A stretch of 64,000 nt of DNA from assembly GCA_046292445.1 (NCBI GenBank), contig JBKBQT010000001.1, positions 292,144 to 356,143 on the forward strand, in the 5' to 3' direction. Below, one piece after another: positions 43,217 to 53,100 of this stretch; positions within the stretch are counted from its first letter, which is position 1; every line of letters begins with the position of its first letter. The stretch comes from CALIZF01 sp046292445. Its GTDB lineage: Bacteria > Pseudomonadota > Alphaproteobacteria > Rhodobacterales > Rhodobacteraceae. A program made the translations under genes and the position numbers. The notes beneath the pieces are model-generated. The model was given only the letters and a program-made list of their open reading frames with translations. It had not been told where the DNA came from and ran no database searches.

Positions 43217-44000
43217 CCGCGGCACGCAGGCCCTCATGCTGACGATCCTCGCGGCGGTGTTCGCGTTTCTCTACGTGCCCATCGCGGTTCTGGTGGGCCT
43301 GTCGTTCAACGATGGCGGCCTGCCGACCGCGTGGACGGGGTTCTCGACGCGGTGGTATGCGTCGCTGCTGTCGAACGGGGACATCCTGATGGCGGGGCGC
43401 AACAGCCTGATCGTGGCGCTGGTCTCGACCGTCATCGCCACCGCGCTCGGCACCGCGCTCGCCATCGGGGTCGAGATCCGGCGTCGGCGCGGGCGGCTGG
43501 TCGAAACGCTGATCCTCGCTCCGATGGTCATCCCCGATATCGTTCTGGCCATCGCGCTCCTGAGCCTGTTCTCGCTCCTGAACCTCACCATGGGTCTGCA
43601 TACGATCATCGCGGCGCATGTGGTGTTCAACCTCGCCTTCGTCTGCGCCGTGGTCCGCGCCAGGCTGCGCAGCTTCGACTGGGCCATCGTGGAGGCGTCG
43701 GCCGACCTCGGCGCCCGGCCCGCGACGACGTACCGGCGCATCGTGCTGCCGGTGCTGGCACCGGCCGTCGTCGCCGGGGCGCTCCTCGCCTTCACCCTCT
43801 CGGTGGACGAGTTCATCATCGCCTTCTTCACCGCCGGGCCGGGCCGGGCCTCGACCACGCTGCCGATGCAGATCTACGCCATGATCCGCTTTGGCGTGAC
43901 GCCCGAGATCAACGCGCTCGCCACCCTCGTCATGGCGCTGAGCGTCGTCGCGCTGGCGCTGGCGCAGCGGCTCGGGCGCGGGCGGCTGCCGGGGCAATGA
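43209..44000 (+). CDS. Polyamine-type ABC transporter permease (PotC-like)
   Basis: Second permease (263 aa). Typical PotC features are VPIAVLVGLSFNDGG, WYASLLSNGDI and the EAA loop IVEASADLGARPATTYRRIVLPVLAPAVVAG-type segment near 175-200, then SVDEFIIAFFTAGPG. Overlaps the preceding gene by eight bases and the ATPase gene by four, so all are translationally coupled. Confidence 0.9.
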   Translation: MADRGTQALMLTILAAVFAFLYVPIAVLVGLSFNDGGLPTAWTGFSTRWYASLLSNGDILMAGRNSLIVALVSTVIATALGTALAIGVEIRRRRGRLVETLILAPMVIPDIVLAIALLSLFSLLNLTMGLHTIIAAHVVFNLAFVCAVVRARLRSFDWAIVEASADLGARPATTYRRIVLPVLAPAVVAGALLAFTLSVDEFIIAFFTAGPGRASTTLPMQIYAMIRFGVTPEINALATLVMALSVVALALAQRLGRGRLPGQ

Positions 44001-45049
44001 CGGCGCCGCTGCTGTCCATGCGCGAGCTGCGCAAGGCCTATGGCCGGGTGACGGCGGTCGATGGCGTGTCGCTCGACGTGGCGGGCAACGAATTCTTTGC
44101 CCTGCTCGGGGCTTCGGGCAGCGGCAAGACGACGCTGTTGCGCATGCTCGCGGGGTTTGAGGCGCCCTCGTCCGGCGCGATCCTGCTCGCTGGGCGCGAC
44201 ATCACCGCCCTGCCGCCGAACCGCCGCCCGGTCAACCTGATGTTCCAGTCCTACGCCCTCTTTCCCCACATGACCGTGCGCGCCAACATCGCCTACGGGC
44301 TGGAAATGGAGCGTCTGCCGCGACGAGAAATCGCCGCCCGCGTCGGCGCGATGCTCGAGGTGGTGCAACTGACCGCACAGGCCGACCGCCGCCCGGATCA
44401 GCTTTCGGGCGGGCAGCGCCAGCGCGTGGCGCTCGCCCGGGCGCTGGTCAAGCGGCCGCAGGTGCTCCTCCTGGACGAGCCGCTCGGCGCGCTCGACGCC
44501 CGGCTGCGCGCGGCGATGCAGCTTGAGCTCAAGCGGCTGCAGGCCGAGGTGGGGATCACCTTCGTCATCGTCACCCATGACCAGGACGAGGCGCTGGTCA
44601 TGGCCGACCGTATCGCCATCCTGCGCGACGGGCGGCTGGTGCAATGCGCGCCGCCGCGCGAAATCTACGAACACCCCGCCGACCTCTATGCGGCCACGTT
44701 CATCGGGCTGATGAACGTCCTGCCGGGCAGGGCGGGCGGGCCGGGCCTGATCGCCGCCGACGGCACCGCCATCGCCGCGCTTGCCGCACTGCCGGCGGGG
44801 ACCGCGGCGGTCGCGGCGGTGCGCCCGGAACGGTTGCGCATCGGGGCGGGTGAGAACCGCCTGTCGGGCCATGTCCGTGCGCTCGCCTATCACGGCGGCG
44901 GCCTTCAGGTGCAGATCGCTTCGCCCCTCGCCCCCGCGCCCGTCATCCTCGCCCTCTCGGCCCGGGCCGCGGAGGCCGCCGCCCTCGCCCCCGGCGATAC
45001 TGTCACCCTTGGCTGGGACGCCCGAGATACCCGCCTCTTCCCCGCCTGA
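43997..45049 (+). CDS. Polyamine-type ABC transporter ATP-binding protein (PotA-like)
   Basis: ATPase of 350 aa. Walker A GASGSGKTT is at 38-46, the FQSYALFPHMTV Q-loop segment, signature LSGGQRQR, Walker B LLLDEPLGALD and THDQDEA follow; a C-terminal TOBE/regulatory domain (about 245-350) completes the PotA architecture. The longer open frame upstream lies inside the permease gene and was rejected; the ATG at 43997 overlaps the permease stop (ATGA). Twenty-six bases precede the glycosyltransferase gene. Confidence 0.92.
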   Translation: MTAPLLSMRELRKAYGRVTAVDGVSLDVAGNEFFALLGASGSGKTTLLRMLAGFEAPSSGAILLAGRDITALPPNRRPVNLMFQSYALFPHMTVRANIAYGLEMERLPRREIAARVGAMLEVVQLTAQADRRPDQLSGGQRQRVALARALVKRPQVLLLDEPLGALDARLRAAMQLELKRLQAEVGITFVIVTHDQDEALVMADRIAILRDGRLVQCAPPREIYEHPADLYAATFIGLMNVLPGRAGGPGLIAADGTAIAALAALPAGTAAVAAVRPERLRIGAGENRLSGHVRALAYHGGGLQVQIASPLAPAPVILALSARAAEAAALAPGDTVTLGWDARDTRLFPA

Positions 45050-45075
45050 CCCGACCGCCACGGAAAGGACATCCC

Positions 45076-46353
45076 ATGCCGTCGACCTTCGCCTTCTTCC
45101 CCGAGGCCGCCTATGGCCCCGCGCTCAATTCCGTCGGGATCGCCCAGGCGGTGACGGCCCGCGGCCACCGCGCGGTGTTCCTGTCCGATCCGGGTTTCGT
45201 GCCGGTCTATGAAGGCTACGGCTTCGAGGCGCATCCGGTGGCGCTGTCCGAACCCATGCCGGCCGAGGAAATGGCCAAGTTCTGGGAAAACTTCATCAAC
45301 GGCCACATCCCCAATTTCCGCAAGGCGCCGATCGACCAGATCGACAACTATGTGAAGGATTGCTGGGCGGCCATCGTGGACAGCGCGAAATGGGCGCAGA
45401 AGGATCTGCCCGGCGTGCTCGCGCGGGTGAAACCCGATGTCATCTGCGTGGACAACGTGATCCTCTTTCCCGCGATCAAGCAGTTCGGGGTCCCGTGGGT
45501 GCGCATCATCTCCTGTTCGGAAAACGAGATCGAGGATGACGGCATCCCCCCGCACCTGTCGGGCATGGCCGCGGGCGATCATGCCGGCCATGCCGCATTC
45601 CGCGCCCGGTTCAACGATGTGATCGGCCCGATCCACGCCGATTTCAACGCCTTCCTCGCCGATCATGGCGAGGCGCCCTACCCCTTGGGACAGTTCTTCG
45701 AGGCATCGCCCTACCTCAACCTGCTGCTCTACCCCGAGCCGGTGAAATTCACCCGCACCCGCCCGCTCGACCCCGCGCGGTTCCAGTATCTCGAAGGCTG
45801 CGTGCGAAGGGAGGCGCCCTATACGGTGCCGACCTTTGGCGCGAACGAGGGCGGCCCGCTGATCTACATTTCGTTCGGCAGTCTTGGCGCCGGCGACACC
45901 GATCTTCTGAAACGCCTGATCGCCGCGATGGGCCGGTCGCGCTACCGCGCGCTGGTGAACGTGGGCGACTACAAGGATGCCTACACCGAAGTGCCGCCCA
46001 ACGTCGTCATCGACAGCTGGTTCCCGCAGCCCTCAGTGATCCCGCAGGTGGATCTGGCCATCCACCACGGCGGCAACAATTCGTTCACCGAATGCCTCTA
46101 TTTCGGCAAGCCCGCGATCATCATGCCCTATGTCTGGGACGGCCACGACAATGCCATGCGGGTCGAGGAAACCGGTCACGGCCTGCGCTGCCCCCGTTAC
46201 GACTGGACCGAGGAGGCGCTTTTCTCCCGTATCGAGCATTGTCTGACCGACCCCGCGATGAAGGCCCGCCTTGCCGCGACATCGGCGCATATGCAGGCGC
46301 AGAACGGGCCGGAAAAGGCCGCCGGTCTGCTCGAGCGTCTGGCCCGCGCATGA
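45076..46353 (+). CDS. UGT/MGT-type glycosyltransferase (GT1, GT-B fold)
   Basis: Predicted glycosyltransferase of 425 aa. The N-terminal half starts FAFFPEAAYGPALNSVGIAQAV (acceptor domain); the C-terminal half has the UDP-sugar signature of UDP-glucuronosyl/macrolide glycosyltransferases, H330-H-GG-N-NSFTECLYFGKP and later DGHDNAMR, preceded by PLIYISFGSLG. No signal peptide, so it acts in the cytoplasm. It lies 26 bases after a complete polyamine-type ABC importer and overlaps the first cupin gene (ATGA). Such enzymes attach sugars to small hydrophobic or amine acceptors; the acceptor might be the imported solute. This is inference from position only. Confidence 0.82.
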   Translation: MPSTFAFFPEAAYGPALNSVGIAQAVTARGHRAVFLSDPGFVPVYEGYGFEAHPVALSEPMPAEEMAKFWENFINGHIPNFRKAPIDQIDNYVKDCWAAIVDSAKWAQKDLPGVLARVKPDVICVDNVILFPAIKQFGVPWVRIISCSENEIEDDGIPPHLSGMAAGDHAGHAAFRARFNDVIGPIHADFNAFLADHGEAPYPLGQFFEASPYLNLLLYPEPVKFTRTRPLDPARFQYLEGCVRREAPYTVPTFGANEGGPLIYISFGSLGAGDTDLLKRLIAAMGRSRYRALVNVGDYKDAYTEVPPNVVIDSWFPQPSVIPQVDLAIHHGGNNSFTECLYFGKPAIIMPYVWDGHDNAMRVEETGHGLRCPRYDWTEEALFSRIEHCLTDPAMKARLAATSAHMQAQNGPEKAAGLLERLARA

Positions 46354-46709
46354 CCCGCCTCGCCTCTTCCGCCCCGCATATCCATGATGCGGCGCGCTAC
46401 GACGACCTCGCCGACTGGGGACCGCAGCCGGACGCCGTCGTGCCCGGATCGCACTCGACCGGCCGGCTCCTGTGGAAGGGGCCGGGGGGACGACCCGAGG
46501 CCGGCCTCTGGGTCTGCACCCCCGGCAGCTGGCGGCTCGCGATCCCGCACGACGAGTTCTGCCATTTCGTCGCGGGCCGGGCGACCTATGCCGCCGACGA
46601 CGGCGCGGTGATCGACGTGGCCGCCGGCACCTGCATCCTTTTTCCCGCCGGCTGGTCCGGCACCTGCACCGTGCACGAGACGATCCGCAACCTCTACATG
46701 CTGGCCTGA
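46350..46709 (+). CDS. Cupin_3 (DUF861) family protein, first paralog
   Basis: Single-domain cupin of 119 aa, relative of ureidoglycine-aminohydrolase-like and EutQ-like cupins. The family stretch GLWVCTPGSW, HDEFCHFVAGR and LFPAGWSGTCTVHET is present. The usual two-histidine metal motif (HxH) is absent; only one His in each motif (EFCHF, TVHE) remains, so metal binding is uncertain. Overlaps the glycosyltransferase gene by four bases and is followed nine bases later by a clear paralog. Function unknown. Confidence 0.82.
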   Translation: MTRLASSAPHIHDAARYDDLADWGPQPDAVVPGSHSTGRLLWKGPGGRPEAGLWVCTPGSWRLAIPHDEFCHFVAGRATYAADDGAVIDVAAGTCILFPAGWSGTCTVHETIRNLYMLA

Positions 46710-46718
46710 GGCGCACCC

Positions 46719-47063
46719 ATGAGCACCCCCGTGATGACCAACCCGCTTGCCCAGACCGATCTGGTGGACTGGGGGCCGATCCCGACGATGATCGAAGGGC
46801 AGTCGGTGACGTCCGGCAAACTGCTGCACAAGGGGCCGGGGGGCCGGTCTGAGTGCGGCCTGTGGGTCTGCACGCCGGGCACCTGGGCCTGCCACGTCAC
46901 CCGCGACGAGTTCTGCCACTTCCTCGCGGGCCGCTGCACCTATGTGCACGACAGCGGCGAGGTGATCGACATCGTGCCCGATACCGCGGCGTTCTTTCCG
47001 GAAGGGTGGAAGGGCACGTGCACCGTCCATGAAACGGTGCGCAAGGTCTACATGATCCGCTGA
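46719..47063 (+). CDS. Cupin_3 (DUF861) family protein, second paralog
   Basis: Single-domain cupin of 114 aa. It repeats the motif series of its neighbour: LVDWGPIP, KGPGGRSECGLWVCTPGTW, DEFCHFLAGR, FFPEGWKGTCTVHETVRKVYM. Residue-by-residue the two proteins are clearly duplicates that have diverged, more in the first 40 residues. Last gene of the transporter-glycosyltransferase-cupin operon. Its 3' end overlaps the convergent phosphoribosyltransferase gene by 16 bases. Function unknown; the pair may form a heterodimer. Confidence 0.82.
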   Translation: MSTPVMTNPLAQTDLVDWGPIPTMIEGQSVTSGKLLHKGPGGRSECGLWVCTPGTWACHVTRDEFCHFLAGRCTYVHDSGEVIDIVPDTAAFFPEGWKGTCTVHETVRKVYMIR

Positions 47064-47722
47064 TCGGGGCGCCATCGCCCGTCTGCCCCGCGTATGAGGC
47101 GCGGGGTGGCAAAGGCCGCCGCGACGGGCAGATCGCTTGCCCCCCGCCACCCCTCGCCCTGCACCATCGCCGCGGCGCAGGCTACCGGCGCGACCCCCGC
47201 GATCGACAGGAGCGCAAGCGCGGCGCGCAGCGTGCGCCCGGTGGAAAACACATCGTCCACCAGAAGCACCCGACGCCCGTCCAGAAGCGGCAGCATCCGC
47301 GGGTCGAGGAACAGCCGCTTGCCCGCGTCCGGCGAGGTGATCGAGGTGACCGGCACGGACAGGCGATCATCGTACCAGAACTTGCGCGAGGTGCCGAGCG
47401 CCACGAAACGCCCGTGTCCCAGCCCCCGCGCCACCGCCGCGGCAAGCGACAGGCCCAGCGTCGGCACCCCGACCACGACATCCGGCGTGTGGGGCGCGAC
47501 CTGCGCCACCAGTGCCGCCGCCAGCGTATCCTGCACCGCAAAAGACGCCTGGTTGAGGATCAACGATGCGACTGCCGCCGTCCCGTCGCCCGGCAGCACG
47601 CGGATCGGGCAGGCGATCCAGCCCGCGCCGACCCTGCCGGGATAGAGGGATCCATAGCCGACCGCGTCGTCCCCCGGTGGCGGTCCGTGCTCGACCGTCT
47701 GCCAGAACCCGTGCGGCGCCAA
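47048..47722 (-). CDS. Phosphoribosyltransferase-fold protein
   Basis: Predicted type I phosphoribosyltransferase of 224 aa. The PRPP-binding motif RVLLVDDVFSTGRTL is intact near residue 150, and VVVGVPTLGLSLAAAVARGLG forms the PP loop. The base acceptor is not evident; relatives include adenine- and orotate-type PRTases and regulatory proteins. No ATG is available near the start: the best candidate is a TTG at 47722, five bases after the stop of mcd, without a strong ribosome site, so the start is uncertain. Read in the same direction as mcd and probably in its operon. Confidence 0.75.
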   Translation of the reverse strand: MAPHGFWQTVEHGPPPGDDAVGYGSLYPGRVGAGWIACPIRVLPGDGTAAVASLILNQASFAVQDTLAAALVAQVAPHTPDVVVGVPTLGLSLAAAVARGLGHGRFVALGTSRKFWYDDRLSVPVTSITSPDAGKRLFLDPRMLPLLDGRRVLLVDDVFSTGRTLRAALALLSIAGVAPVACAAAMVQGEGWRGASDLPVAAAFATPRLIRGADGRWRPDQRIM

Positions 47723-47727
47723 CCCGG

Positions 47728-49413
47728 TCAGTCGAGCAGCCGCCGCGCGATCACCTGCGCCTGGATCTCGGCCGCGCCCTCGAAGATGTTGAGGATGCGC
47801 GCATCGCAGAGAACGCGGGAAATCGCATATTCCAGCGCGAAACCGTTCCCGCCGTGGATCTGCAGCGCATTGTCCGCCGCCGCCCAGGCCACCCGCGCGC
47901 CCAGAAGCTTGGCCATCCCCGCCTCGAGGTCACAGCGCTTGTCGTGGTCCTTCTGCCAGGCGCTGAAATAGGTCAGCTGCCGGGCCACCATGATCTCGAC
48001 GGCCATCATGGCGAGCTTGGAGGCCACCCGCGGGAACTCGATCAGCGCGCGGCCAAACTGCTTGCGATCCTCGGCATAGCGCAGGCCAAGCTCCAGCGCG
48101 TTCTGCGCCACGCCGACCGCGCGGGCGGCGGTCTGGATCCGCGCGCTCTCGAAAGTCTGCATGAGCTGCTTGAAGCCCTGCCCCTCGACACCGCCCAAGA
48201 GGTTATCGCCCCGAACCCGGAAATCGTCGAAGTTGACGGTGTATTCCTTCATGCCGCGATAACCGAGCACCTCGATCTCGCCGCCCGAAATGCCCGGATT
48301 GACGAACGGCGTCTCGTCGGTGCCGGGTGTCTTTTCGGCCAGGAACATCGACAGGCCGCGATAATCGGTCGTGCCCGGCACGGTGCGCGCCAGCACCGTC
48401 ATCACATGGGTGCGGGCGGCATGTGTGATCCAGGTCTTGTTGCCGGTGATGATCCAGTCGTCCCCGTCGCGCACCGCCTTGGTGCGCAGCGACCCGAGGT
48501 CGGACCCGGTGTTCGGCTCGGTGAACACCGCCGTCGGCAGGATCTCCCCCGAGGCGAGCCCCGGCAGCCAGCGCGCCTTCTGTTCGTCCGTCCCGCCGCC
48601 GAGGATCAGCTCGGCCGCGATCTCGCTGCGGGTGGCGAGCGAGCCGACGCCGATGTAGCCGCGCGACAGCTCTTCCGACACGACGACCATCGACGCCTTC
48701 GAGAGGCCGAGCCCGCCATGCGCCTCGGGGATGGTCAGGCCGAACACGCCCATCTCGGCCAGCTTGCCGATCACCTCCATCGGGATCAGCTCGTCCTTCA
48801 GGTGCCAGTCATGGGCATGGGGCACCACTTCCTCGTCGGCAAAGCGGCGGAACTGGTCGCGGATCATCTCGAGCTCTTCGTCGAGGCCGGTGGCCCCGAA
48901 CGTCGCCCGCCCGTGATTGTCCCGCATCAGCGCGACGAGCCGCAGCCGCGCGGCATCGGAATTGCCCGCCACCAGCGGCGCCGTCGCCGCCGCGAAGGCC
49001 GCAGCCTCGGCCGCCGTGACGCCGATATCGGCCGGGCGCACGATCTCGCCCTGGCTCATCGGGATGCCGCCGGCGATCTGGGCGCAATATTCCCCGAAGG
49101 CGATCTGAAGGATCAGCCGCTCCATCTCGCCGCAGGCGCCCGCCGCCTCGAGCCGGCCAGCCCAGCCCTGCATCTGCCGTAGCGCCTCGACATAGGTTGC
49201 CAGCCAGGCGATCCCGTGCGCCCGGGTCTGGTGCCGCTCCAGAAGGTCGGCGCGGGGTTTGCCGTCGGGCGCCACGGCGCCGCGCAGCCGTTCGGTCGCC
49301 GCCGCGCAGAGCGCCTCGGCCGCCGGCACCGCCGCGGCGATCAGCGCCGTCAGGTCGGGCAGAAGGGCGGGCGTCGCGGCGCCTGTCGGCAGGTCCTGTC
49401 CATCATGGGCCAT
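47728..49413 (-). CDS. mcd: (2S)-methylsuccinyl-CoA dehydrogenase
   Basis: FAD acyl-CoA dehydrogenase of 561 aa that oxidises methylsuccinyl-CoA to mesaconyl-CoA in the ethylmalonyl-CoA pathway. An ordinary acyl-CoA dehydrogenase core occupies about 180-561 (AVFTEPNTGSDLGSL, GNKTWITHA, GNGFALEYAISRV), with the extra N-terminal helical domain of about 170 residues (RHQTRAHGIAWLATYVEALRQ) that distinguishes Mcd from shorter family members. Electrons go to ETF, encoded at 59635-61322. The window also has a B12 adenosyltransferase needed by the pathway's mutases. The assignment rests on recalled family features. Confidence 0.82.
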   Translation of the reverse strand: MAHDGQDLPTGAATPALLPDLTALIAAAVPAAEALCAAATERLRGAVAPDGKPRADLLERHQTRAHGIAWLATYVEALRQMQGWAGRLEAAGACGEMERLILQIAFGEYCAQIAGGIPMSQGEIVRPADIGVTAAEAAAFAAATAPLVAGNSDAARLRLVALMRDNHGRATFGATGLDEELEMIRDQFRRFADEEVVPHAHDWHLKDELIPMEVIGKLAEMGVFGLTIPEAHGGLGLSKASMVVVSEELSRGYIGVGSLATRSEIAAELILGGGTDEQKARWLPGLASGEILPTAVFTEPNTGSDLGSLRTKAVRDGDDWIITGNKTWITHAARTHVMTVLARTVPGTTDYRGLSMFLAEKTPGTDETPFVNPGISGGEIEVLGYRGMKEYTVNFDDFRVRGDNLLGGVEGQGFKQLMQTFESARIQTAARAVGVAQNALELGLRYAEDRKQFGRALIEFPRVASKLAMMAVEIMVARQLTYFSAWQKDHDKRCDLEAGMAKLLGARVAWAAADNALQIHGGNGFALEYAISRVLCDARILNIFEGAAEIQAQVIARRLLD

Positions 49414-49605
49414 CGGGAATCTCCGTCTCGGGTCGTGCTGCGGGAAACTGGTGCGGCTTAGGGCCTTTGCAACTGCAGCGCAACAATAATACGCCGCGGG
49501 TCAACGTGTCGCAGGAAAGTGTCGCTGCCGTTTGCGACGTGCAGCGCCTTGCTCATCGGAGTATAGCAGCCCGCAGGGCAGGGCGAAACGCCGGGGCGGG
49601 GCGAC
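49414..49605. promoter_or_regulatory. mcd / TSUP divergent promoter region
   Basis: 192-base gap with a conspicuous AT-rich island. On the minus strand TATTAT (49491-49486) could be the mcd -10 box. Next to it on the plus strand lie TTTGCAA (49466-49472) and GCGCAA (49478-49483), TTGC half-sites in inverted orientation, which could bind an acyl-CoA-responsive regulator. No good -35 box is seen. Confidence 0.35.
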
Positions 49606-50385
49606 GTGACGGCATTCGAGGCGATTTCGGCCGGGCTTACCCCGGCGGCAGTGGCCGCAGCCTTCGCCGTCACGCTGTTTGCAGGCTTCGTCAAGGGCGC
49701 GCTCGGCTTTGCGATGCCGCTCATCATGATCTCGGCCTTCGGGTCGTTCATGCCGGCCCCGGTGGCACTCGCCGCGCTGATCCTGCCGACGCTGACCACA
49801 AACATTCACCAGGCGCTCCGCCAGGGCTGGCGCGCGGCGCTGGCCTCGGCGGTCGAATTCCGGCGGCTGATCGGGACCACCGTGGTATTCATCGCCCTCT
49901 CGGCCCAGTTCGTGCCCCATATCCCGCAGCCGGTCATGCTCGGCCTGCTCGGCGTGCCGGTGATCCTGTTCTCCGGCGTTCAGCTCATGGGGCGCAGCCT
50001 TGCCCTGCCGATCAAGCACCGCTTGGGCGCGGAATACGGGCTGGGGGTGGTTGCGGGTGTCTATGGCGGCATCTCGGGGGTCTGGGGGCCGCCTGTCCTG
50101 ATCTTTCTGCTCTCGATCGGGGTGGGAAAGGTCGAAACGGTGCGGGTGCAGGGGGTGGTGTTCCTGATCGGCGCAGTCGTGCTGATGTCGGCGCATCTGC
50201 AGTCGGGCGTGCTGAATGCGTCAACGGTGCCGTTTTCGGCCGCGCTGATCGTGCCCGCCGCACTGGGGATGTGGGCCGGGTTCCGCCTGCAGGACCGTCT
50301 CGATGCCGCCCGGTTCCGCCGCTGGACGCTGGCGCTGCTGCTGCTGACCGGGCTCAACCTTCTTCGCCTGTCGGCCGGGATCTGA
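49606..50385 (+). CDS. TSUP family (TauE/SafE) membrane exporter
   Basis: Integral membrane protein of 259 aa with about eight hydrophobic segments and the two duplicated TSUP signatures: FVKGALGFAMPLIM near 29-42 and GVYGGISGVWGPPVLIF near 147-163. Family members export sulfite, sulfoacetate or other organic anions. It starts with GTG at 49606 with only a weak GGGGCGGGG-type site. Transcribed away from mcd and converging with pckA. The substrate cannot be deduced. Confidence 0.87.
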   Translation: MTAFEAISAGLTPAAVAAAFAVTLFAGFVKGALGFAMPLIMISAFGSFMPAPVALAALILPTLTTNIHQALRQGWRAALASAVEFRRLIGTTVVFIALSAQFVPHIPQPVMLGLLGVPVILFSGVQLMGRSLALPIKHRLGAEYGLGVVAGVYGGISGVWGPPVLIFLLSIGVGKVETVRVQGVVFLIGAVVLMSAHLQSGVLNASTVPFSAALIVPAALGMWAGFRLQDRLDAARFRRWTLALLLLTGLNLLRLSAGI

Positions 50386-50424
50386 GGGCCGCGCGGGGCC
50401 GGGCCGCTGCGGACGGCGCGGCCC
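50386..50424. terminator. Hairpin between convergent TSUP and pckA genes
   Basis: GGGCCGCGC (50386-50394) and GCGCGGCCC (50416-50424) form a perfect 9-bp stem with a 21-base loop immediately after the TSUP stop and seven bases before the pckA stop. There is no U-run, so it is a tentative bidirectional terminator. Confidence 0.45.
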
Positions 50425-50431
50425 GGGCGCG

Positions 50432-52030
<1,599 letters not shown>

Positions 52031-52398
52031 TTCGGGCTCCTGTCGCCGCGAGTGTGGCGTTTTGTTACCTCTGGCCGGCGCATCGGGCAATATTGTGGCG
52101 CGCATGCGCCGGGCGAGGCCGACACGGCGCGTATAGCACGCCCATTCGCCAAAACAACAGAAGCGCCTCGGGCAGTTAGCGCAACCATGGGCGGAATGTC
52201 GCGCCGGCGGCGGGCCACGCGGACCGCGGCGAGCCGCCGGCAGGACGATTGTGCGGCAAATTAGCCATTCCTTGGGATTTTCATGCGCGAGATGAACCGC
52301 AGAGCGGCCCGATTCGCACTTCACTGTTGCTTCGCTCGGGGCGGAACAGGAATATGTGGCAAAAAACAGGCAACACGAGCAGCACAAGGAACGCCCCC
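52031..52398. promoter_or_regulatory. Divergent pckA/chvI control region
   Basis: This 368-base gap holds no convincing gene. For pckA (minus strand) TTGTTT (52157-52152) and TATACG (52135-52130) are separated by 16 bases. For chvI (plus strand) TTGCTT (52327-52332) and GAATAT (52350-52355) are separated by 17 bases. The chvI-proximal half is clearly less GC-rich than the coding surroundings (runs such as GGCAAAAAACAGG near 52358-52370), as expected for a regulated promoter. Confidence 0.5.
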
Positions 52399-53100
52399 AT
52401 GTCGCGCATCGCGCTGGTGGACGACGACAGGAACATCCTGACGTCCGTCTCCATGACTCTCGAAGCCGAGGGCTTTGAGGTTGAAACCTACAACGACGGC
52501 CAGTCGGCCCTCGACGCCTTCAACCGCCGCCTGCCCGACATGGCGGTGCTGGACATCAAGATGCCCAGGATGGACGGGATGGACCTGCTCCAGCGTCTGC
52601 GCCAGAAGACGACGATGCCCGTCATCTTCCTGACCTCGAAGGACGACGAGATCGACGAGGTTCTCGGCCTGCGCATGGGGGCCGACGACTATGTGAAAAA
52701 GCCCTTCAGCCAGCGCCTTCTGGTCGAACGCATCCGCGCGCTGCTGCGCCGGCAGGAGGCGATCGCGACCGGCGAGATGCCGGCGGCGGACGAAAGCAAG
52801 GTGATCGAGCGGGGCAACCTGCGGATGGACCCCCTGCGCCATTCGGTGACCTGGAAGGGCCGCGACGTGTCGCTGACGGTGACGGAGTTCCTGCTGCTGC
52901 AGGCGCTCGCGCAGCGCCCCGGTTTCGTCAAGAGCCGCGATCAGCTGATGGACGTGGCCTATGACGATCAGGTCTATGTCGATGACCGCACCATCGACAG
53001 CCATATCAAGCGGCTGCGCAAGAAGATGCGGATGGTCGATCCGGAATTCTCGGCGATCGAGACGCTTTACGGCATCGGTTATCGCTACAACGAAGAATGA
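52399..53100 (+). CDS. chvI: Response regulator ChvI
   Basis: OmpR-type regulator (233 aa). The receiver has VDDD at 7-10, phospho-acceptor Asp52 (VLDIKMP), LTSKDD and KKPFS; the winged-helix domain contains LTVTEFLLLQALAQRPGFVKSRDQ and RTIDSHIKRLRKKM. ChvI homologs control exopolysaccharide, acid tolerance and envelope stress. A CAAGGA site precedes the ATG at 52399; an upstream in-frame extension was rejected. Its stop overlaps chvG (ATGA). Confidence 0.93.
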   Translation: MSRIALVDDDRNILTSVSMTLEAEGFEVETYNDGQSALDAFNRRLPDMAVLDIKMPRMDGMDLLQRLRQKTTMPVIFLTSKDDEIDEVLGLRMGADDYVKKPFSQRLLVERIRALLRRQEAIATGEMPAADESKVIERGNLRMDPLRHSVTWKGRDVSLTVTEFLLLQALAQRPGFVKSRDQLMDVAYDDQVYVDDRTIDSHIKRLRKKMRMVDPEFSAIETLYGIGYRYNEE

